Assembly (NCBI GenBank): GCA_022393335.1
Contig: JAJEKB010021090.1
Location: 55,173-119,172 of the forward strand
Origin: Macrotrachela quadricornifera
Lineage: Eukaryota > Rotifera > Eurotatoria > Philodinida > Philodinidae
Direction of reading: 5' to 3'
DNA length: 64,000 nucleotides
Below, piece after piece: positions 1 through 11,462 of the stretch. The notes beneath the pieces were generated by a model that was not told the DNA's origin, did not search any database, and worked only from the letters and a program-made list of their open reading frames with translations. Position 1 is the stretch's first letter, and each line of letters starts with the position of its first letter. The position numbers were made by a program, and so were the translations under genes.

Positions 1-181
1 ATGTCTTTGTTTTTCGTCTGTTTTCAATCATATTTACAGCAGTTTTTTTATATAGTTATATACGGTTTTGTAGAGAATTTCAAGCGCTATCTTTTGATAG
101 AAAAAGTGTTTTAATCAAAGGAAGAATAGCGGAGAAATATTGGAACTACCGAGAGGCTCATTATTCCTGGGACACCCGTTA

Positions 182-677
182 ATTTGTATCTTTAATCATA
201 CTACATTCAAAAAAAAACAGGCGGTCTCTTAATCGCTTGACAGATTTTTTCATGAAAAGTGATAATTTTGAGTTCACTATGGCCAATACAGTTAATCTCA
301 GAAGAATGGCCCACGCCTGACACTTACTGAAATACTGCCCTTAAGCCAAAGCTACAAAACACACTATTCGGAAGAGTTTCACAATGAGACTATTATGTCC
401 AAAACTGAGCTGTATTGAAAAATTATGCACATTTTTCATCATAATTTTCAATTTTTGGAGCTTTATTTGGGCATTTTCACTATCAAAAGTCAACTAAAAA
501 TAAAAATAAATATGATATTCGTGATCGGCGTGAAAAATTACATCGAGTAGCTCAGGTTTTATTCAATTATTTTTCTCATCGAAATTCGGCCGGTGGAGGA
601 CTTCGATGAAAAAATCTGTCAAGCGATTAAGAGACCGCCCGTTTTTTTTTGAATGTAGTATGATTAAAGATACAAAT
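182..677. mobile_element. Inverted-repeat element (MITE-like), TA-flanked
   Basis: The first and last ~75 bases are near-perfect reverse complements: they begin ATTTGTATCTTTAATCATAC and end with its complement, and both arms carry the same GGTCTCTTAATCGCTTGACAG block. Each end abuts a TA (180-181 and 678-679), as expected of a TA target duplication of Tc1/mariner-type elements. The ~350-bp interior has no ORF. I read it as a non-autonomous DNA transposon; the superfamily is inferred only from the TA. Confidence 0.8.
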
Positions 678-2024
678 TATATGAACTTGTAGCCCTTGAA
701 AAACTCTAGAAAACTATATATAAGAAATCTTTTTTATGGCGTTCCTTTACTGATCTATAGGGACTATACTGATTCGCTATTTATCATAAATTTGGACACT
801 CTACCTTCGAACAATAAATTGATCATAACTATTCCTAAATTTTATAGAAAATGAATTTATTATACACCATTCGATGCGCCTTGACAAGCTCTACAAGATA
901 AAGTATTTGATTTATAATTCCAGCGGGAGTTATCTTATTCGACAGGGTCCTTTGATAGATGGCCTTTTTTCATAAAACGTTAATTTTTCCATGAACAAAA
1001 AAATTTCAGATTTGATTTAAGTGTTTTATGAAAAAAAAATTTTCTATGAGAAAATGATGACCCAAGTAACGGTTATCCTGCGAACATACATACAAACAAA
1101 TAGTGAAGGAATATTTCTCATTATACAATTTGTTTTTCTTACCTTCCTTCAATGACTTAATTCAACTTACGCCTGTGATTTGCGAGTGTTTCCTAATCAA
1201 TTTTCTTTCTTTTACTCGAGAATAACATTGTATTTCATAACAGAAAAGCGTTACTTTATCGATGGTTGTACTTGTTCTGAAATTATTTAACAAACGAAAA
1301 GAAATCGAATGTTATAACGAAAGAAAAAGAAATGATTCACGATATTTTTTCCAGTGCGTAAAGTTGGCATTGCGAATTGATTCATCAAAACGATTCTTCC
1401 TTTCTTACATCACAAATGCGAACTAATATTTGCACAGTGTGATGACTAATACATCGAGTGGTTCAAGGAAAATGCCAGCATCCGAGAAAGTATAAATATA
1501 AGAATTGTTTCAGTTACTCTTTACAGAACTGTCAGCATTTTTACAAGTATCAGGTAAAGCAAAAGCTAAGTGATGAAAACTAGTGGAATCGAATTGTCTA
1601 CATTCTCTCAGTTTTAGACAGCATCTGGTTATATTGTTCATGACGGGTAAAAATAATGCGGAATGCGTTTTACAATATTTTCCACAGTTTTTTTCAATTT
1701 TTATATGCATTTTGGAAAAGGTTTTAGATGATGTTCAATAGTTTGCCCTCTCCAACCAATTGCCTTACTTATAAGGTTATCTGCAAGAATGACTTTAACA
1801 GATTACATCTCATAATCAATAAGGGCATCTACAAGAGGAAGACCTTTGAGAGGACTTTTATGAAGCTGTATCGAGTCAGAACTTCATCGTATAATATCTA
1901 TGTTTTTGTTGAGAAGCTCTGGAGTAATATTTTTACCTGAATAACCTATTCACACTCCAACTGGATCGAGAGTGAAGTCTGTAGATGACATCACAACTTT
2001 TGAATGAGATCCGTGATTGCAGAC
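678..2024. other. Intergenic, no gene recognised
   Basis: AT-rich sequence with only short, unconvincing ORFs on both strands. There are no splice-bounded coding blocks, RNA genes or clear repeats that I can support. Confidence 0.5.
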
Positions 2025-2606
2025 TAGGGGTGGCACTTGCACTTTCTTCCAAAAAAGAAAGGAAAGGAAAGTCGAAAAACGTCCTTTTTTGATTTTTCAT
2101 GTTGTAGAAGAGAGGATTACATTTTCTATGCTGTTCCAGAAAGAGAAAAGTTAAGAAAGTCCAAAAAAAAGTAAAAAGAAAGTAAATCAAAGTTGAATTA
2201 ACAGTTATATTTCTGAAAAAAATTATACATTTGGCATCAATATTAAATTCTGCATCTAATGATTTATAATTAAGCAGAGTTGCCAAAAAAAAATTTCTGG
2301 ATGACCCTGTGGTACCTCTGCAGGTGCAAAATACCTGATTTTACTCAGAATTTAATGCTGATCCTAAATTGATCTTTTTTCCAAAACAAAATAATTAACT
2401 TAACTTTCTTTGTACTTTCCTTTACTTTCGTTTCACTCTTCTCACTCTAATTTCATTTTCTTTTTGACTTATTTTATTCTTTTCCATTAGAACAGCATAA
2501 AACACCTACTCCTCCCTTTTCATACACGAAAAATAAAAAAAAAGGTCTTTCTACTTTCCTTTCCTTTCCTTTTAGAAAGAAAAAGAAAGTGAAAGTGCCA
2601 TTCCTA
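2025..2606. mobile_element. hAT-like MITE with pyrimidine/purine-rich arms
   Basis: The left end reads TAGGGGTGGCACTTGCACTT and the right end is the reverse complement of TAGGAATGGCACTTTCACTT. The arms stay complementary for ~150 bases through the AAAGGAAAGGAAAG blocks and the 'atgctgttc' segment. The 8 bases outside each end (ttgcagac at 2017-2024, ttccagtc at 2607-2614) match at 6 of 8, consistent with a decayed 8-bp duplication. The TAGGG-type terminus and 8-bp duplication suggest the hAT superfamily. No coding content. Confidence 0.7.
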
Positions 2607-2997
2607 TTCCAGTCGGGACCGAACAACTATTCCCAAGGCATTTTTGTTCAACTATGGAATAGATGAGCTTATTGCTGTACGGTCTACAAAATTCCGTACT
2701 AAGGAGAAAGCTGCAGAATTCGGCTTTATTACAATGACATAGGATACGCGCCTCAAAATTCTGCAGGCATTAGCATCGTTGGCGAGGCCAGAAAAATCCA
2801 TCCATTTGAATTGGCATCTTTTTGCTGCGATAAAAATATGTTTTAGCATTAAAAGAAGTATAATTACTGTTGCACTCCCTAAAAAATGACTTATATTATT
2901 ATAAATAAATCAATTTTTTAAATTGATTACTATTGTTTTATTGTTATGGATAAAGATATCATGTATCAATATATCACTTAACTGTTTTGAATTTCAG

Positions 2998-3897
2998 ATG
3001 TTACCTTCAAAAGCTACTTCGAATTGTGTAAACATTGATATAACGGCAGTACTAAACGAAATATCATACGAAGATATTGGGAACCTTAGCAAGGGCTTAC
3101 CAATTGCCAACTATGTACTTCTGACGCATCTTCATAATATTGTGCCCTATGTGTACCAGCTTGGCCTAAAAATTAACATGCATGGTGACCCTGTTGCAAA
3201 AACCGTTGCGCTGAACATTATATTAAACAACGATATCATACCGATCAAATATTTTACAGCCCTTAAAAAAGTAGAATACGAAAACTCTGTGGACACCAAG
3301 CGTTTGTTTAACCTTCCTCTCTACGGGCCAATTTACAGCCCTACATCTCATTCAAAGAGCAGACAACTTCCCGCGCCCAGAGAGCCTATTTCCCTTGACA
3401 TACTTATTATGGGAGTGCTTCACGGATGCAATGTCATGGCCCACGAAGACAAGCTGCACGGTTGTAAGGACCAACCTTTCTCATGGGTGCAAGTTCGAAA
3501 TCTCGTACAAAACATAGATTTGGTCGATCATCCTACAAACACTGTAAGAGCTATGGAAGATCTAAATAAAATGGGCTTACTATCGCACAACCACAGTCCT
3601 ATCCAAGCCGAACCGCACCTAAATGTTTCCTTATCATGTCTGGAAAACAATTTACCTGCACATACACTAACGTTTCCCTCCACATGCTACAACGCAGTAC
3701 TACAAGTTGACGCACAGAACTATCTGCTTAATTTCTCTTCCTCAAAGATTTCCAACGCCACTCGATCAAATACTACGCATACAGAAGATCAAATAGAATC
3801 TAAAAACCAATCTATCAGACGACGTTTCAAGAAAACATCCTCCGAACGTTTGGACAATTTATGCGAGGAATTTCAAAGGCGAATCAATCAAAAATAG
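2998..3897 (+). CDS. Hypothetical protein, possibly the last exon of a longer gene
   Basis: The open frame runs through 300 codons from the ATG at 2998. It also stays open for 25 codons upstream, but a strong acceptor (gaatttcag) ends exactly before the 2998 ATG, so this may be the 3' exon of a spliced gene. I see no membrane segment and no domain I can name. The middle contains a His/Cys-containing stretch (HGCNVMAHEDKLHGC). The C-terminal ~60 residues are Ser/Asn/Thr-rich and end in a basic patch (RRRFKK) and a short charged helix, which would suit a nuclear protein. Third codon positions are richer in C and G than in neighbouring DNA, arguing that the frame is or recently was coding. A transposon ORF is a fair alternative, as its surroundings are TE-rich. 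Confidence 0.5.
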   Translation: MLPSKATSNCVNIDITAVLNEISYEDIGNLSKGLPIANYVLLTHLHNIVPYVYQLGLKINMHGDPVAKTVALNIILNNDIIPIKYFTALKKVEYENSVDTKRLFNLPLYGPIYSPTSHSKSRQLPAPREPISLDILIMGVLHGCNVMAHEDKLHGCKDQPFSWVQVRNLVQNIDLVDHPTNTVRAMEDLNKMGLLSHNHSPIQAEPHLNVSLSCLENNLPAHTLTFPSTCYNAVLQVDAQNYLLNFSSSKISNATRSNTTHTEDQIESKNQSIRRRFKKTSSERLDNLCEEFQRRINQK

Positions 3898-5937
3898 ATT
3901 GATTCTATCCCTTGAACAAAAGATAAGTGCATAATTAGTAAAAGTTGAGGCACTGTAAAGATGGTGATAGGAACTTTCGTATTTTTCAGTAATTTAAGCC
4001 ATTATGAAGACTGGTTGTCTATGTGTACGAGACCAGTTTTTTCGAAGATTATGTGCATATATTGTTTTAACCGGTAATATAAGATGTAAAAAAATATTTA
4101 AATATTCTCTCGAATGATGGGATATTCATATGAAAACAAATCAATTTGTAAGTGTAAGTCAAAGTCAAAGATCACCACCGATCAACTTTTCCGAACCGAC
4201 AATTTTGCTCCACAATTGTTTTTGTCATCCAAATTCCATTCAATCAGATTTTTGAATCAGTGAGGTTTTTCTAGTGTGTAGTTCTCGGTTAATCACGTTT
4301 CTTCTAATGGTGATAGTCCAATTAATCAGATGCTTTTGTTCTTTCTTTCTTGTAAGCACAGGCCCTGATGCGCTAGTCTTAACTTTAGGTCATGTTTAAC
4401 TCAAATATTTCTTTCGCTGTTCTTTGAAAGAGGCTATTTTACTTATAAAACATATCTAATTATATTGATTTTGATTTTTATACAAAAAGTAATAAATTCG
4501 AATATAAATACGTTTTCTTTCTAATATCCTCAAAACTCTCTAAAAACGATCATTTTCTATTTCGGTTCTTTTTCGTATGTATCGTGAGAATTTTATATCT
4601 CGGAAATAAAGGCACGAGGCCACAAATCCTTTTAAGATTTTTCATACCTCACTGAGATCTACCTAATGCAAAAAGATGGGTCCTAAAGGATTTAAACGAC
4701 TCGAGAAATTTCCTTGCACGCCCTCAATCTCACCCTCACGCTCAAATATCGAATTTTTGTATCATATTCTCTAATGATGATTACGTAACACGTAACCATG
4801 GTAACTACGATTGTTGATGAGAAATCCATCAAAATACATGGTTTTAAGATAGACGACACAGTAGCGAAGCATGGCCCGAAGGGCCAGCTGACCGCACAGA
4901 GCCCGATTGAAGCGTGTAGATTTCAGAAAGCACCCTCAACCCACCGTCGGCCAGGAAAAGCTGCTAAAATGCTCAAGAAAGGCGAAATGCTCAACTTTGT
5001 CCATATGCTCAAAATTCTTTAACATGCTCAATACATTTGAATTGCTTACAATCATCATTTTTCATGCGAATTTCGCGTCGCGTTAGTCGTTGAAAGAGGA
5101 TGAACCACTTGTTTGAGTTCCATTATAAATTTGTTCAATTTTATAAGTTTTCTTGTTTATGATGGTAACCGATTGTGAATGATCAAAAATTAATCCTGAA
5201 TTTACTAAACATTTTTAGTAGCCATGGGAACAAATATTACTTCTACGGAAATATTAATTATTTGAAATTTTGCTCGTTGCGATGAAAACGAATATTAAAA
5301 TTAAAAGAGATTGTTTGAAGAATTCCCAAACATTTAGGTCTCTTTGGTATCTCGTGTGTTGCATAATAAAGCAATGATTTTTTGTTGAGAACAATGGTTT
5401 ACAAGAAAATAACGGGTGAGATATTTTGATTGATATAATTTTTATACGAAATCCATCTTGTGAGTTGTGTCACAGAAGAAAAAGGAAAAGTAAATTAACA
5501 CAAGGCTTTTTCTTTGTAGTTTCCATGGGTTTTAACGTTGTTATTCTGTTGAATTAGGTAATTAGAGATCTATCTACTGAAATTATATATAACGTCATCT
5601 GATGAGATCATTGAGCAAGATTGAAACATTGATCATGGCAGCTTAACTCCTTCTCGAAGCTTGTCGTATTCAGTTCAACTTATTGTTAAGATAATAAGTA
5701 CAGGTCCATTGTTAATACATATGAATAATTACAAAATTCAAGTGATATTTTGGAAATAAATTATTTTATTCTATCTCTATTAATCATAAAATGTATACAA
5801 TGAAAAAACAAGCTTAGTAAGGACTAAAACAAAACAACTACTCAAGACGTGAACAATACTACTAATAACACGAACAGAGGAACATAATATTAATGAAGAA
5901 TACTACGAAAAAAAATACATGAAAAATAGTAGAATAT
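3898..5937. other. Intergenic, no gene recognised
   Basis: No supported gene. A 74-codon ORF at 4798-5022 lies in a locally GC-richer patch with a repeated ATGCTCA heptamer and a GGCCCGAAGGGCC palindrome, but has no recognisable domain and no splice context. A short CA/CT-rich stretch (around 4720-4750) resembles one at 37210-37250. Confidence 0.4.
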
Positions 5938-6366
5938 CTAATGAAGATTTTCCGAATCATTGGCATTGGCATTGGTATTAAGATTATTATCGAACGCTTG
6001 TAATGAATTGATGTGAACATTCCACATAACATCTAATGTTCTAGCCATTTGCGCATAAGCAGATATATCTGACCATCGGCATTCATTAATACTTTGATAA
6101 AACTCTTGAAAGTTTTGAATACCGATGAATTAGTATCATCTTCTTCATCAGATGATGATTCAAGTGGATCTATTATTAGTACTTGATAAACAGTTTCATA
6201 AGTATTACGATCATTTTCTATTATTTCTACATTAGAATTTGCTAAATAAATATGGAAAAAAAATGTTCTTAGACACATATAAATAAAAAATGTTTCACTT
6301 ACAGTTTGCTGAATCAGAATCGATTGCTAATAAATCAGGCATATCTCGAGAATTAGAATTGCACAT
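5938..6366 (-). pseudogene. Small two-exon gene of unknown function, with a frameshift
   Basis: Exon 1 (6366-6303) starts with ATG and ends at a perfect donor (GTAAGT at 6302-6297). A 55-nt intron ends TTATTTAG and joins in frame to exon 2 from 6241. The N-terminal part is acidic and Ser-rich (ESSSDEEDD). In that frame the protein ends soon at 6033. In the neighbouring frame, however, a much more protein-like sequence runs from about 6120 to a stop at 5938 (WSDISAYAQMARTLDVMW and an Asn-rich tail). One missing base near 6120 would join the two into a protein of about 138 residues. I therefore read it as a frameshifted copy or a base-call error. No domain is recognised. Confidence 0.5.
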
Positions 6367-6719
6367 TATCAAATAAAGATATTTTTATAACAACTATATA
6401 ATTCAACAGCATGCACGATACAAAATTAATAACAAATGATTATTTTGAACAAAGGACGGGGAACGTTTTCCTTTGTTTTTGGCCCCTATAGAAAACATCA
6501 TCAGTTCTTCATGAAACTTTCAGTATTTATACTGCTCATAGTCAGTAGTCACTCCTATAAATTTCAGCTTGATCAGTTAAGCTTTTGCCTTACTTTGGGT
6601 GTTTGTCAGATAAGCCCCAAAATGACCTATATTAGTGACCTTGTGTACCTTCGATCTCCATTATATGGTTCAGAACCGAAGCGCGTCTAATAAAAATAAT
6701 TCTGTCTAAGTTTAATTTT
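6367..6719. other. Intergenic strip between two minus-strand relics
   Basis: A plus-strand ORF of 84 codons (6436-6690) has no recognisable domain and looks like chance. Nothing else is supported. Confidence 0.4.
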
Positions 6720-7660
6720 GCCTGTGACAAATACACATTCCATACCAGTAAATGTATCTCGGAGCACATTGTGTATTCGATGTTTTATACAATGTATAAT
6801 TTGATCAGGTGCAGTAGCAGCTTTAAGATTAGAACCACGATCGATGATGAATGTTGTTGATGGTCGATATTGTTATAGATCAAATTCTTTGAGAATATCA
6901 TCATTGGCTTCCGATATGTTTCAGCAGATTTTGATGCATATGTGAATTCATGACAACATATATCTACTGTATGTATCATATAATTTTCCATGAAGATAGC
7001 AGTCATGCTTGGAAGTAGAATGTTCAAATTTAAAATGTTATAAAATAGATAGTTTTCTACCTAAATATCTTTGCTTTTCATGTCTATCAGTCTATAAATC
7101 TGGACTGAAAGCAAGTTCACCACGCTCACCTGCTGATGATAAACGAGGTACGAGTTTTGTCGAGTTATCTCCGCTAGACTTTGAATACGTCGTTTAACTG
7201 TATTTAGATATGGTAAAATCTTTTCTACTTTTACTTTTCCTTGAATTCCATGACCATATCGAGAGCCAAGATTCAGTAACACTTGAGATACATTTGTAGA
7301 ACCCAAATCTTCAACGGTTTGAAAAGTACGAACATTAACAGCGCACCAGTTGGCAATTGAATATACTAATTCATTACGATGTTCATTGGATATTTTTCTT
7401 TCTTCAACAATTTACCGGAAGAGCATACAATTAAAGCTAACTATTTATTAGTATAAATAAACATACCTCGTGAAGAGTTGGTTGATCAGTAACATTTTTT
7501 GAGCAATTATAACCTGTTAAATTTTTAGTGTCTGTACCTTTTGAACTAAGCTAAAATACAAATGTTAGCAGACATGATTTACAACTTGTAAAACCTTCGA
7601 TGATTTTATATTCATTCGTTGCTTCATTAATAATTTCAGCATGAAGGTCAAATGTTAATC
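6720..7660 (-). pseudogene. BED-finger hAT transposase, degraded
   Basis: Read on the minus strand, pieces in shifting frames follow the order of a BED-type hAT transposase. First comes a BED-like finger (CKSC ... GTDTKNLTGYNC, about 7540-7640). Next is a helical segment with NELVYSIANWCAVNVRTFQ (about 7300-7400). Then comes the 'SPDLxTDRHEKQRYLG' block (about 7065-7110), where the expected Trp codon is a TAG stop. Last is the catalytic-region signature FIIDRGSNLKAA ... CIKHRIHNVL (about 6760-6855). Frame changes near 7130 and 6860 and the stop show it is dead. No C-terminal hATC dimerisation block is seen below 6720. hAT transposases cut and paste DNA; this copy cannot. Confidence 0.75.
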
Positions 7661-8485
7661 AACAAGTGCTTGTAGCATTTTTTGAAATATAATTTTTGAT
7701 AACACATTGGTTTCATTTTGTTCGTAGTAACCTTGAAATTTCGTTTAAATTCATTTCGACAGAAGAACACTTTCACGAAAAGTGATACAACACGAAAAAT
7801 ACGCAATATCCAAAGCAGTGATTACGAAAATTTATGACGCATGCGAAGGCCTATATATACTCTTTCTTTGTTTCAATTTAATTTTCTTCTGTTGTGTTTA
7901 TTTTTCTCATAGTAAATCAATCCTTTATGTTAAAGTGCTTGAAGAATTTCATTCTTTATCTATTCTTGTTCAAACAGTGTCTTCATTGGATAAATATACT
8001 CCTCAATCTTTTTTTTTCTGTACTATGTATATATACTATATGTCACTATCATTCTTTTTCTCTTTGCGACAACGTACACATTTACAAATACTGATAGCTC
8101 TTTCTTTTCTCTTTCTCGTTCTTGTGAGAAATTCGATTTTTCTATTTTTTTCTTCCTGTCATTTCTAATTGGAAAGGAAAAATTCTTTCATATTTGTTTT
8201 TCTTCTTTCATCTATACAACGTACGACATCAATACTACTATTTAACAAGCAACATATTAGCTATACGCTGTTGTCACATTTGATAAAGAAATCATGAAAC
8301 GAAACAACAGTATATGCGATACATATCTGTTTGATCTACAAATCTTTTTCTGACACAAATTTGAAATAGAAAAACATTTGAAATATTTCTTCGTATATGA
8401 AAAATGTTCAAATAGTATAATCAAACCCTATCTGAGGTTAAAATTTTTTTCGTGATCTGTAACATTAGTGTAATATCGCATTTAA
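7661..8485. other. Intergenic, pyrimidine-rich, no gene recognised
   Basis: Plus-strand ORFs at 7782-8168 are made of Phe/Leu/Ser from a T/C-rich strand and look like composition artefacts rather than genes. Confidence 0.4.
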
Positions 8486-8862
8486 TCTCATTTGATGATG
8501 ATAATACATACGATGTTGTATAAGTATGATATCGATGAAAGTGACCACTGCATACGTATGATATCACATGTAATCTTATTTGATGATATTAACACCTACG
8601 ATGTTATATAAGTATGAAATCGGTGAACGTGAACACTACATAAGTACGATATCACATGTGATGATATTAATAGCTACGATGTTATATAAGTATGATATCG
8701 ATGAAAGTGACCACTACATAAGTACAATGTTACATGTGATCTCATTTGATTATGTTAATACCTACGATGTTGTATAAGTATGATATTAGTGAACGTGAGT
8801 AGTACATTTGTGTAATATCGCATGTAATCTCATCTTATGATAGTAATACCTACGATACCATA
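8486..8862. repeat. 86-bp tandem array (satellite-like), left part
   Basis: About 4.5 diverged copies of an 82-88-bp unit built around 'tacgatgttRtataagtatgatatc', 'gtgaMcRctacataagt' and 'atcacatgtgatctcatttgatgat'. The same unit, in the same orientation, resumes at 9720-9870 after an interrupting element. Confidence 0.8.
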
Positions 8863-9719
8863 TACTTAGGTCTTACAAAAGGTTTGTAGAGCATTAAATA
8901 ATAATATAAAGATGCAGAAATATTTTCAATTTTATTTTATCAAATGTTGAGGATAGTTGGCATGATTATTTATGTCGAGGTCAATCCTTTTTAGCAGTTT
9001 ATTAAAAGTTGTTTTGATCTCTTTTTGTAAAAAATTTTAGCTACCTTGGAAATCACATGAGCTAATCATATTTCATTTATTTAATTACTTAAACTATATT
9101 CAATAGAATTAGTTATCCAAAAATTATATAGTATCAGGTCTGACGAGTATGTTTGGTAAGGTATTTTATTGATGCCTTCTTCTATTATAGAATTGATATC
9201 TTTGAATGAGTATGAAGTCAACGATGATTGTCAAGCATTTTTCTATATAATAATTGTGATCTACAGCTGCTTGTCGTTCTCTACACTCAAGATTATTTAA
9301 TTTAAAGAATATACTAAACAAAGTTTTGGTTAAAATCTGTTTTCATGAATAACAGTGTTTGACAATTCATCTTCAATGAGCCAGTTAGCATTAGATGACA
9401 TATGACTAATCTATCTAAAGTAAATTGATATCACATCGCTAGTAACAATAGAGTGCAACTGACATTCGATAACAAAATTTCACTAAGTTTTTAAAACAAA
9501 TGAAATGCGATTAGCTCATGTGGTTCTAAGGTACCTAAAATTTTTTTTACAAAAAAAGATCAAAAAAGATTTTAGTAAATCGTTAGAAAGGATTGACTTT
9601 GACATAATGAATAATGGCAACTATCCTCAACATTTGATAAAATAAAATTGAAAATATCTCTGCATCTTTATATTATTATTTAATGCTCTGGAAATTTTTT
9701 GTACGACCTAAGTGTATAT
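8863..9719. mobile_element. Palindromic element inserted in the 86-bp array
   Basis: Bases 8863-9082 and 9499-9719 are reverse complements (~220-bp arms, roughly 85% by eye). Shared landmarks are CTTAGGTC at the outer ends, 'atcaaatgttgaggatag' and 'cacatgagctaat'. The ends carry TATAC, so a TA insertion is possible. The ~415-bp centre is AT-rich with no continuous ORF. Because direct-orientation array units flank it on both sides, it inserted after the array formed. Confidence 0.7.
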
Positions 9720-9870
9720 GATATCGGTGAACGTGAGCACTACATTATTAAGATATCACATGCTATGTCATTTGATGATGGTAATACATACGATGCTATA
9801 TAAGTTTGATATCGGTGAAATTTTATGTAGTTGTGATATCGGTTGAGGTTGAACCTATATGAGTGTGATG
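9720..9870. repeat. 86-bp tandem array, right part
   Basis: Roughly two further diverged units (atatcggtgaacgtgagcac, atatcacatg, tttgatgatgg, acatacgatg) in the same orientation as 8486-8862. Confidence 0.7.
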
Positions 9871-9896
9871 TCATCAAGAGATGATAACATGGGTCA

Positions 9897-10470
9897 ATGT
9901 CCATTGTGTGTAAGACAATTATGAGAATAGGCGATGACACAGAACATCTATCGGCAAGTTCAAATGCAGGTTTTACAACTGAATATGATAACGATGAAGA
10001 ATATGCGCATGCAGTACGAATGCTTCTTGCATTAGCTTTTTTGGAAACAAAGGATATCTATTCAGCATTTGAAGATATGGGTGATCTACAAATTCCAGAT
10101 CTTAATCCACTTTGCAATTATTTTGAAGATTATTATATAGGTAGATTTCGAAGTCGCAATAGAAGGACAATTCGAACGTTTCCAATCACATTTTGGAATG
10201 TACGCCATTCGTTAAGGAACCCATTCGATCATACAAATAACGCCATCGAAGGATGGTACCGATGACTGAACAATATCGTAGATTCAGCCCATCCTGGATT
10301 TTGCCAGTTTTTGAGTGATCTTCAAATAGAGCAATCATACGTAGACGGTGAAATTACTTAAATAATAGGTCTCGTACCAAAACCAAAGAGAGTCAAAACT
10401 CAACAAACAGCATTCAGAGTTTTACGGATTTTAGACAATTCTACAAATGATAATATACAAAAAATAAAAG
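9897..10470 (+). pseudogene. MULE-type transposase, C-terminal relic
   Basis: The open part (9897-10265) and its continuation in the same frame carry the C-terminal hallmarks of FLYWCH/MULE transposases common in invertebrates. They are a 'FPITFWNV' block, 'HTNNAIEGWYR', then 'SAHPGFCQFLSDLQIEQS'. Two in-frame stops (TGA at 10263-10265, TAA shortly after 10355) interrupt it, and the upstream catalytic region is missing. It is a dead fragment. A non-autonomous relative with a FLYWCH finger lies at 51239-52277. Confidence 0.7.
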
Positions 10471-11462
10471 TGATTGCTCACACATTTGTGTTACAATTAT
10501 TCATTGATTTATTCATTTTGACCTATTTTTGTTATTTTGACTACTGTATTATGTTCACTGTCTTTCACTTTTTGACAAAAATATTCATTTACACATAACA
10601 TTCACTCATTTTGCACACAATTGTCTTACTCACAATCGACTGCCTCCCATCTTCTATTGCATATGGAAAATTAAAAAGACCAAACAAATACCAAAACTGA
10701 AAAAAATCAAGATTTCAGTTTGAATTCGAGACCAAAAGACTATAGTTATAGTAGATGTATCTAGTGTCATCTTGTATTAATATAACCCAGAGCTAACTCG
10801 CGGGATCGAAACCTGACAGGTGGGTTGAAAATCCGATGATATGTAATGATCGGGTCCTGATGTTTCGATTCCGACATGCTTCGGTAATCTACACTAATTT
10901 CCGACCGGGTTGTTTAGGCAGTATACATGTATACACATCTTTCTTCTTAAGCTGTTCTATTAAACATATGTATGTTCTGTTTTGGATTTGACGCAAATTC
11001 TTTCTCTGATTAAAAAGTGATGTTTTTGATGCTTTTTATGGTTAATTTTCAGTTTGAGAACGCTGTATACTTGTTTTTTTAGGTTCTTCCGACAATCTGT
11101 TCACATGAATTCTTTTGATCTTTCTGTTTGACCTGGCGTATGTTCTAGTGTGGGATTATTCCATTGGAATAAATGTATCTTAGTATTTCTATACTTACTG
11201 GATTCCGACGAAATCAGACTGAAACTGATGTAAGATCCTGAATAGTCCTGTTTCTTTGCTGGAAAGATCCAGCCAGTCTCAATAGATCGCGATAAAATCC
11301 GATAATTGGATTTGATAAGAACTGATAGAATCCAATCTGTTTTTTGACGGAAGAGTCCAGGAAATTCATGGGTGGTCGGATTAAATTTCCTGGGAATTTA
11401 TCTGTTCTCTTATTGCCATCAACGTGATGCACAATATACTACATTAGTTATTTTTTGTAGAC
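10471..11462. other. Intergenic, upstream of the ABCC gene
   Basis: No gene. It contains a GC-richer patch (10790-10920) and a stretch (11190-11420) rich in GGATTCCGA/AATCCGA motifs. That stretch resembles one at 57300-57480 (both contain 'cggattRaatttcctRgg'), so a dispersed repeat is likely. The 3' end is a polypyrimidine tract with a TTTTTTGTAG acceptor two bases before the ABCC start codon, suggesting an intron in the 5' UTR or an upstream coding exon. Confidence 0.5.

Noticed and set aside
4798..5022. 74-codon ORF in a GC-richer patch as a gene
   Set aside because: No domain, no splice context, and part of it is a repeated ATGCTCA heptamer.
8486..9870. CRISPR-like array
   Set aside because: Units are head-to-tail tandem repeats without unique spacers, in a eukaryotic genome.
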